A stretch of DNA of 64,000 nucleotides. It comes from Tilletia caries (lineage: Eukaryota; Basidiomycota; Exobasidiomycetes; Tilletiales; Tilletiaceae). The notes under the pieces were generated by a model. That model made no database searches. It was given only the letters and a program-made list of their open reading frames with translations, and was not told the DNA's origin. The stretch's first letter is position 1. Each line of letters starts with the position of its first letter. Shown here in pieces: positions 56,961 through 64,000 of this stretch. The stretch is taken from assembly GCA_032718865.1 (NCBI GenBank), contig JALUTQ010000004.1:1736001-1800000 (forward strand), in the 5' to 3' direction. The position numbers and the translations under genes were made by a program.

Positions 56961-57516
56961 CGAAGAAGAGAGGCAGAGAAGGAAGAAGACCGAGGGCCGA
57001 AGAAAGAAGAGGATCGGAGGTCGAGAAGACTGGAGAGTCGAGGACGAGGCGGGAGCGATAACGCAGAAACCGCAGGACGAGATCGAAGGCGACGCAGAGC
57101 AGAAGAAAGGCTCTCGAAGTCGCGGTCGAGGAGGTCGAGGCCAGCGAGGGCACAAGAACGAAGAGAGAAAGCCGAAAGGCAAGTCTTGCTCGGGCCTTGG
57201 ATGCTTGAAGAAAACCTTGGATCCGTCTTGGGAGGACCGACAAGGTGGAGATCGAAGGTCGAGGTGTGCGAGGAGGACCAGAAGCAGCACCGAAAACAGA
57301 GTGGTAGGTTGGCAGGCGGCGGAGAACCAGTGGCAAGCGGAGAACCGACAGCAATCGTGGAGAACCAGCGATTCGTGAGGACAAGGTCGAAAATCGAAAT
57401 CGATGAAGACGAGGTCGAGGATGGCAGAGACGAGATCGACGAGGACGAGGACGAGAAGAAAGTCCACGGACAGGAGCAGAGGGAAGAAAGGAGCAGAGCT
57501 AGTCAGACTCTTAATC

Positions 57517-58123
57517 TGTTGTGAATACTAGGTGCTCAGTGCTCGACTACTCACCTTGGGAGGACCGACAAGGTGGAGGAGAGAGGCCGACGTCGCTTGA
57601 CGAGTCGCAGGAGCAATCCCAGTATCTCAGGTTCGGTGTCGGACGGTCAGCTACGTAGTACCCCCTCGCAATGAGGGCGAAGTGACGTGCTGCCAGAACT
57701 CTAGCCTATGCCTGAAGATACGGAAAGGATGCAACTTTTGACGGGGAAGTCAAGGATGAGGGCGAGAAGGTAAAAGATGAGGAGGACGAGGTCAAAGGTG
57801 AGGAGGACGAGGTCAAAGGTGAGGAGGTGACGAGGGAGAGTGGAAGCAGGAACGTGTGTGGTGAATTTCAATAGAAGCGGGGGGGAAACAGTGGTGGTGG
57901 AAAGTGCCTGCTTATATAGCTTTGTGGGTACAGGGGGAGGACAGCCATTGCGCAATGAACAATGTGTGCCACATCGTTGCGCAACGATTTCGTGTCACAA
58001 ACGCAGGAATCGATGAGACTGGAAGTGGAGTCACAAATGAGACTAAGGGTCTCATCTATATAGGAAAGACTGTGGAAAGGTCACAACCACGTGGAGGTTG
58101 CTATGAAGATGCAATCTTCAACA
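57517..58123 (-). repeat. Copia-2 5' LTR
   Basis: The inner boundary is fixed by the primer-binding site. The outer boundary is inferred from the TGTTG start. A TATA box near 57915 would place transcription start at about 57885, inside the LTR as expected. Confidence 0.65.
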
Positions 58124-58273
58124 GCTATGACCATTAGTCTGGCTACCGGCTAATAGTCGCAGTTTCGAAAAAAAATTCCCATCACACCTTCTACGTCTAC
58201 TTCATTCGTCAACCGTCCACCGACCATCATCTGCTGTCGGCGCCGCTCGCTGGAAAGCCAAACCGTACAGAAG
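58124..58273. other. Upstream flank of the hAT gene
   Basis: This contains TTAGTCTGG and CTAATAGTCGCAG words resembling those after the hAT gene. A reliable terminal inverted repeat was not found. Confidence 0.35.
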
Positions 58274-61200
58274 ATGACAGAGGCGGCAACCTCTCCATAC
58301 GACCCCGTCGTTTTTGACCTCGTTGGGCAGTACGCCTTCGAGAACCTCGCCGATCAGCCATTTCACGCCCAACTGGACGAGCTCCAACTGCCACCCAACA
58401 TCGCCAGCGCCTGGAACAATGTGGCATTTCATGCTCGCAGTGCCACTGCCGCGCAGACCGGCGCTGTCAAGACCCTCCCCTCCTCCGTTCTCGATATGAT
58501 TGTGAGTACCTTCGCATCTTCTCCGTGTAGCTAAACCTCTCGAGTCGGCTCCGCTGACCTGGATGTCATTGCTTCTTTGTAACTCAACAGCCCAAAATCA
58601 ATCATGCAGAGACAGAAGCATGGTGGAACGAGTTAAGGAAATCGCCCACTTCGACAACTTGGTGCGCGCTTCGGGACCGCCGACATCCTTCTCAAACCCA
58701 CCCGACTTCTCGCCAGCCCACTGCGCCATCTCGACCCATCGCACGTCCCTTGCAACGCCGAGGATCTGCGTCACAAACCGACGACGACGCCTTCTACCGT
58801 CGCTCGAAGCGCGACCGGACTCCATCGAAACGCCTATCCGGTTTCGACACGGACCAAGCAGAAGGCCCCGCCTCCAAGCGCGCAAAGCCTGACAAGGGCA
58901 AAGGTCGGGTGCTCGCGAAACGGCAGCCAGAGACCTCCGGACCCTCGCGTCCACAACGATCCGCAACCCGGATGAGCGCTCTTGAGCGGCGCGAGCAAGA
59001 CGCCGCCATGCACAACCGCGCTCCGGAGAGCAACTTCGGGGACAGCGCGCTCGACGACTTCGGCGAAGACGAAGTCGCTGCGGACAGCGACGAGGATAGC
59101 CAGGATCCTGATCAATTCAGGCCGGGCGCCGCTGCTGAAGACGACTCTGGAGAAGAGGCCATTACCACCACCCCAACACCTCGAGGTCACAAATCAAAGA
59201 GGCCAGGCGCGGTTACTCAGCAACAGCACGGTCAACACAAGCGCAACGTCACAGCCCCTTCGTCCAAGTCCAACGTTCACACGAAGAAGTTTTCCTCACG
59301 TTCCAAGGCATACAACGCGCGCAGTCACAGCGATGTCGAAGTTGCCGACATCGAGGACGATTCGGAAAAGGAAGAAGGCCCCGGTGAACCAGTGAGGGGT
59401 GTGGGTAGCAAAGGTTCCAAGTACGTGGGCTACTATCGCGCCGGCAAAAAGACACTGGAATGGAAGTATCCCAGAGGTGGACGGCCTCGATACCAGGCTA
59501 CTGTCCAGCTCTTTCGATGCCGATTTCGCGAGCGTGACATCCCAGTCACCAACGACACACCCTCTCCTTTGGCGCTGCATCTCAACCTAAAGCAAAAGGC
59601 ATCCCTTTGTCCCAACATTTTCAACCCCAAGGACCACTCCCTTCGAAACACGTTCGGTCCATACGTCGCACCAGCTCTCCAGCCAAAAGGTTCTGCGCCC
59701 GGTTCCTCGTTTTCTGGTGCCGCCTCCGGTACGGGAAAAGATGTTGTCGGCTGGATGAATGGCCATCGGCAGCGGAATCATGAACTCAAGATCGAAGTGG
59801 TGCGCCGTCATGCCGCAGAGTGGCTCGTCAGGGACTGCCTTCCTTTTACGACGCTCCGGACAGAAGGCTTCCAAAAAGCTGATCCAGTCTCTCGATCCCG
59901 CTGCCATCAAGGCCTTCATGTCACCGCGACAGGTGCAAAGAGACGTGGCGGAGATCAGCGGTAACCTTCTTCGGCAGGCCATCGCGGCCCTGCGTACCCA
60001 CGAGTTCTCGCTTCAACTTGAAGAGTGGACGACACCCGGTCAACGACACGCTTTCCAAGCCATGGTTGCGACTTACATTGACGAATCTTGGGTGTTCCAC
60101 TCCTTCTGCGTGGACTTCAAAGTACTCCTCGGACGACACTCGGGCGCCACCTTCTCTGGACACGTCGTCGAGTTCCTGTTGGAGCATGATCTCCATACCA
60201 TGTGGAATGCTTCCATCGTTACCGACAGCGCATCGGCTGTCATTCGGATGGGACGACTCATCGAGGAACGACTGAGAAGTGACAACTGACAATATCACCT
60301 CAGCCTACACGGCCTCCACGCATCATGTTCGATGCTTTGCACACCATCTGAACCTTTGTGTCCAGCATCTCTACGTTGCCCTTGGCGTTCCGAAGACCTC
60401 AGGCCGAAAGAAGGTGGTGCTTCCTGGGTCTTCCAGCTGGGGTCCGAATCTCGACGACCCCAAGCGGCGGGCGAAGCTGATGGCCAGCCTCGACACCGAC
60501 GACGAGGCGAAGGGTGGCCTATCTTCAGATGAGTTCGACGAAGGGTCTGACCCAGAAGACGACTCTCCAGGCGTGGCATCTGCGCTATTAACGTCCGCTG
60601 ATCTCGGTTATCTGGGGCTCGGAGCTGATGAGGAGGACGAGGCCCACGAGGACGCGATCCCTCTGGTAGACGATTTGCTGACCCCCAGCGATATGGGGAT
60701 GCTAGAGACGATTCCCGAGGAGGAGGAGGAAGACGACGAAGACATCGCAGGATCTTCTTCTCGCGCGCCGGATCCTGTCCCAACAGAGGCGCCCTCCACA
60801 CAAGAGCAGCCCCTGTCAGCTGAAGAGGCCCCCCTGAGTCCCCTGATCAAGATCGCAAACATCGTGTCTATTGCCCGCAGTAGCCCGGAGCGACGCCGCC
60901 GCTTTCTCCGGCTGGCGAAGGAAGCATACAAAGACAATCCGAAAAAGGCGGCCGCTGTTCATATACCGCCCATGTTCAACAAGACCCGATGGAACAGCCG
61001 ATTCTTCCAACTCCGAGTGGCGCTGCGTTTCGCCAAAGCGCTTGCGTTCGTCGTCAGGTCCGACGTGCTGGACGGTGGAAATGACTACGGTCCGGAACTC
61101 AACCTCAAGCAAGAAGAGATCGTTTTACTTCGGCGAACGGTTCGTATTCTGGGTACTTCATGGCTCTGACCAAGCAAGTAGAGATCAGAGGCCCTACGGC

Positions 61201-61909
61201 TTGCGAAACTTTGGCGTTGCACGGGAAGCTCGCCCATGCTCTCAAGGTAGAGATCGACCTCGCACGGAAGACAGAGGGTGCCATGGGCAAGTTCTTTGGC
61301 GATGCATTGCAAGCTACTGCCGACAAACTTCGGCCTTATCGAGAGAAAGCAAGCTCCTGTGAGCCGCTCCTTCTTGCAGCAATTCTAGACCCAAGAAATC
61401 GACTGCGCTCGCTGCAAAAAGACTTTCCGGAAAAGGTCGAAGTTGCCAAGGGACTGCTCCGTCGCGAAGTGAGTTTGGCCGTCGGACACCAGGGTGTGCC
61501 GACGATGGCTCCGGTCGCAACCGACGTGCTCGACATCGACATCTGGGCGCGAGAGCGAACCCCTGACGAAGATACGCCCGCTGGATCGGAGGTGGACGAG
61601 ATCACAGCTTACCTGAGCTTTCAGTTCAAGATGCGCGCCGGGACGACGGTACTCCAGTGGTGGAAAGAAAACCAGGTCAACTTTCCCACGCTGGCCAAGG
61701 TTGCTCGCAAGGCCTTGGCTGCCACGGGTTCCACAGCCGAGGTAGAGCGTACATTCTCCGCCGCGGGTCGGATCTGCTCTGTACGCCGCCGAAGCCTGTC
61801 ACCGCGTTCGCTGCAAGAGCTTCTCCTGGCGAACCAGCTCATCAAAGCCGGCTTTAGCACTACGGCGACCGCTCCCATTCCTCCGACTCCGCAAATCACT
61901 CCTGCTTAG
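58274..61909 (+). pseudogene. hAT transposase, several indels
   Basis: An N-terminal exon (MTEAATSPYDPVVFDLV, 58274-58501) is followed by an intron and a long charged region. A degenerate BED-like finger comes next (FRCRF .. LALHL .. LCP, about 59510-59620). The catalytic core contains LPFTTLRTEGF, LEEWTTPGQRH, IVTDSASAV, RCFAHHLNL and NKTRWNSRFF. The C-terminal dimerisation domain is clear: WWKENQVNFPTLAKVARKAL and STAEVERTFSAAG. The frame shifts at an A-run near 59873-59878, at a duplicated GACAACT around 60280-60292 and near 61150. The first catalytic acidic position, normally Asp two residues before Trp, is Glu (LEEW). The gene is dead as it stands. Confidence 0.85.
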
Positions 61910-62586
61910 CTTGTCTTTCCTTGGAATCAAAGAGATTAAAATGTCTGAGCACAGTGGACTGTGAGAATTGGAACGACTGGTTGTCGACTCATGGTCGGAC
62001 GAGTCCGACTAATGCGACTAAAATCCAACTACCATTCAATTAATAATCTGCTTGGTCGGTTTTTAGTCTGCGGAACGGGTTGAGAATGGCCTGTGAATCA
62101 GGGTCATGATTCACAGGCCATTCTTGAGCCGTTCTCATCCTGTTTGACAGCCGTTTTTCAGAAAGACAGTACTATAGCACTACTACTGGCCACTGGCCAC
62201 TGGGCACTGGTACTAAGTACTATAGTCCTACAATATCATTGGTACCATACTCCATAGTCCTACTATAGTACTGGCTAATGATATGGTACTACAGTCCTAC
62301 TATAGCACTGGTATATAGTCCTACTATAGTTCTACTATAGTCCTACAGCCTACTATAGCACTGGTATATAGTCCTACTATAGTCCTACAGCCTACTATAG
62401 CACTGGTATTATAGTCCTGCTATAGTCCTACTATAGCACTGGTACTATAGTCCTATTATATTCCTACTATAGCACTCGTACTACAACTAAACTCTGACTA
62501 TTATCCAGCTAATAGTTCGCTGTTCGTGACTAAATTCGAATTGAAGTCGACTTATGGTTACCAAATATCATTGCAAAGGGAGGCCA
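61910..62586. repeat. hAT 3' flank and CTATAG-rich tandem repeat
   Basis: From about 62165 to 62480 the sequence is built of TCCTACTATAG and CACTGGTA words repeated many times with small variations, each holding the palindrome CTATAG. 61957-62050 and 62490-62540 carry GACTAA/TAGTC words like those before the hAT gene, so the repeat may lie inside or next to the hAT element. Confidence 0.7.
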
Positions 62587-64000
62587 TCATCGAATTTCTA
62601 CAGTGTGTTTCGACGGGAACTGTGGAAGAGGCGCCTGAACAATATTCTGCAATCCCATACCCATGTTTAAGATTGTGTGCATGGTTGGACGTTCGTAGGG
62701 ATCCAGCACCAAGATGTCAGGCAGGATTCGAATGAGATCGTCGTATGAAGAGTCTGAACCCCGTACCATTCGCAAGCGGGCGTGCAGAGGTGGACGTGGT
62801 ACCACACCGGGCGGTAGTCTAGCACCCCGCCCAAATCCAAGCTGCGGATCGCTGTACGGAATCCTCTCGTCGCATACAGCGCCGGGTAGGGCGTCGGATC
62901 CGGGCCAGAGCTCTTGACCCATCTTGTCCATGTCTGCAGCGATGAGGCTGATCATCTCGTCGGCACGGCCGGCGTACCAAGGAGGCGCGCCAGTGGGATC
63001 AAGCACGTGTGCGAGCACGACTCCAAAGCTCCAAACGTCTACCGCACTGCCGAGTTCCATGGAACGCAGCAAGGCCTCTGGAGCCCGATACCAGAGACTG
63101 ACGACACTCTGAGATCGTAATTGGGGCGGTGGTTGACGTAGGTCTTCTGCGAGGCCGAAGTCGCCGATCCGTACGTGTCCTCGATTGTCGATGAGGATGT
63201 TTGCCGGCTTAATGTCAAAGTGAGATAATTGAGCCTGTAAAAGATATAAGCGCGCTGTGAGTCCGGAGTTGTGGATGTTGATCAAATTTGGACAGAGACT
63301 CACCAAGTGAACAGCCCGCAGTCCTTCAGCTACTTGTGACATCAAATTTGCGATGACGGCCGCAGAGAGGAGTCCGCGTGAGGGTTGATGCGAGAGGACC
63401 TGAAGAAGGTCGGTCTCGCAGAAGTCAAGCACAAGCTGGATTTGCGGGCGATTGGAATTTTGCACGAGTAGAACGTCGCGCAATCGTATGATGTTTGAAT
63501 GGGAAATACGCACGAGCGCACCGAGTTCATTCCATACCGTCCTCGGAAAAGACTGGTGAGTTCGGCCATTTATTGACTTAATGGCAACGGGCTCCGGTTG
63601 AAGGTAGTCGCGAGCCCGGAACACTGAACCTTGGGAGCCAGAACCCACAAGTTTGTACGAAGTATACCGTCCGGGCCCCCGCATCCACGTAAAAATGTCT
63701 GTCGGCTTGACGAGGCACGTCTTCATGCCAAATACGAGGGAGTTGACCTCGCGCTGGCCATCCAGAGGCGCGGGTCGACACTTGCGTGTTGGTGAAGGGA
63801 GTGAGAGCCAACCGGATTCGGTCGTTGCCGGAATCGCTTCAGGGAGAGGGTGACCGGAAAGCGAAGGTCCGGCGGCAACCTGTGCCGGGTTGCAGACGGC
63901 AGGATCGATCTTCTCATGCGCCGTGTCGACGGGATTAATCCGGACCGCGACTTGTTCCGCGTCCACGGGATCAGCCGTGTCAACGAGATCGATCTGGACG
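62587..64000 (-). CDS. Ser/Thr protein kinase, 5' end beyond the window
   Basis: Exon 63304-64000 (open to the edge) and exon 62587-63234 are joined by a 69-nt GT..AG intron that happens to be open. The kinase domain has the Gly loop GSGSQGSVFRARD, VAIKSI (Lys), the helix-C Glu in VWNELGAL, HFDIKPANIL (catalytic loop, HFD in place of HRD), IGDFGLA (DFG) and WYRAPEALL (APE). The YRAPE form and loop lengths resemble CMGC/CDK kinases. The N-terminal extension contains VDTA/PVD near-repeats. An alternative start MKTCLVKPTD at 63727 would give a shorter enzyme. Substrate is unknown. Confidence 0.85.
   Translation of the reverse strand, partial: VQIDLVDTADPVDAEQVAVRINPVDTAHEKIDPAVCNPAQVAAGPSLSGHPLPEAIPATTESGWLSLPSPTRKCRPAPLDGQREVNSLVFGMKTCLVKPTDIFTWMRGPGRYTSYKLVGSGSQGSVFRARDYLQPEPVAIKSINGRTHQSFPRTVWNELGALVRISHSNIIRLRDVLLVQNSNRPQIQLVLDFCETDLLQVLSHQPSRGLLSAAVIANLMSQVAEGLRAVHLVSLCPNLINIHNSGLTARLYLLQAQLSHFDIKPANILIDNRGHVRIGDFGLAEDLRQPPPQLRSQSVVSLWYRAPEALLRSMELGSAVDVWSFGVVLAHVLDPTGAPPWYAGRADEMISLIAADMDKMGQELWPGSDALPGAVCDERIPYSDPQLGFGRGARLPPGVVPRPPLHARLRMVRGSDSSYDDLIRILPDILVLDPYERPTMHTILNMGMGLQNIVQAPLPQFPSKHTVEIR

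Larger units (their letters stand above)
52727..58123 (-). mobile_element. Copia-2: Ty1/copia element lacking its 3' LTR
   Basis: The 5' LTR is on the right. Its inner end, TGTTGTGAATACTA at 57517, is preceded by the primer-binding site GATTAAGAGTCTGA (57503-57516, minus strand). The outer end is probably at 58123 (TGTTGAAGATTGC), giving about 607 bp. A TATA box CTATATAAGC lies near 57912-57921. Gag-pol follows to 52727, where a miniature LTR replaces the 3' end. Two frameshifts break the polyprotein. Confidence 0.88.

Noticed and set aside
56026..57378. Plus-strand 450-codon open frame
   Set aside because: It lies opposite Copia-2 gag and its leader, with Arg/Glu-rich composition typical of a shadow frame.

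Overview
The window reads as nuclear DNA of a filamentous or dimorphic basidiomycete fungus. It has short GT..AG introns of about 40-240 bp, multi-exon housekeeping genes, pyrimidine-rich promoters, and a fungal transposon set (Ty1/copia, Tad-like LINE ORF1, MULE, hAT, Helitron, tiny LTR elements). No species marker is visible, so the lineage is inference; a smut-type or related yeast-forming basidiomycete would fit.

Layout. 1-16.6 kb is transposon territory. It holds the 5' tip of an unidentified gene (1-69, minus), a 465-bp inverted-repeat element, a full-length copia element (Copia-1, 1678-7226) carrying a 356-bp miniature LTR element, a decayed LINE ORF1, a three-LTR tandem of the miniature element (10963-11594) and a MULE transposase with one frameshift. 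17-42.6 kb is the host gene block: secreted SGNH esterase, Rab6/Ypt6 GTPase, membrane J-domain protein, C2H2/fungal-specific transcription factor, ZPR1, nicotinamidase, NUDCD1-like protein, cytosolic glutamyl-tRNA synthetase, bestrophin-like channel and a LCHN/DENND11-like protein. In every spliced gene the exon models I derived sum to a multiple of three. 42.8-62.5 kb is transposons again: a Helitron fragment with an upstream minisatellite, a four-copy tandem array whose copies are separated by miniature LTR elements (46287-52726), a damaged second copia element (52727-58123), a damaged hAT transposase and a CTATAG-rich tandem repeat. A protein kinase gene runs off the right edge.

The most unusual content is the miniature LTR element (SMART/TRIM class). 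Its 80-bp LTRs (13 copies here) flank about 196 bp with no coding capacity. It has 5-bp target duplications, a purine-rich tract and a primer-binding site complementary to the anticodon arm of tRNA-Lys(CUU), the same site used by both copia elements. A tRNA-like module (A-box-like motif, B box, T-run) straddles the LTR/primer-site junction. A 795-bp hAT-type MITE with an 8-bp target duplication sits in one array copy. In the host block, the Ypt6 gene appears to need a 3-nt microexon to supply the first glycine of its P-loop.
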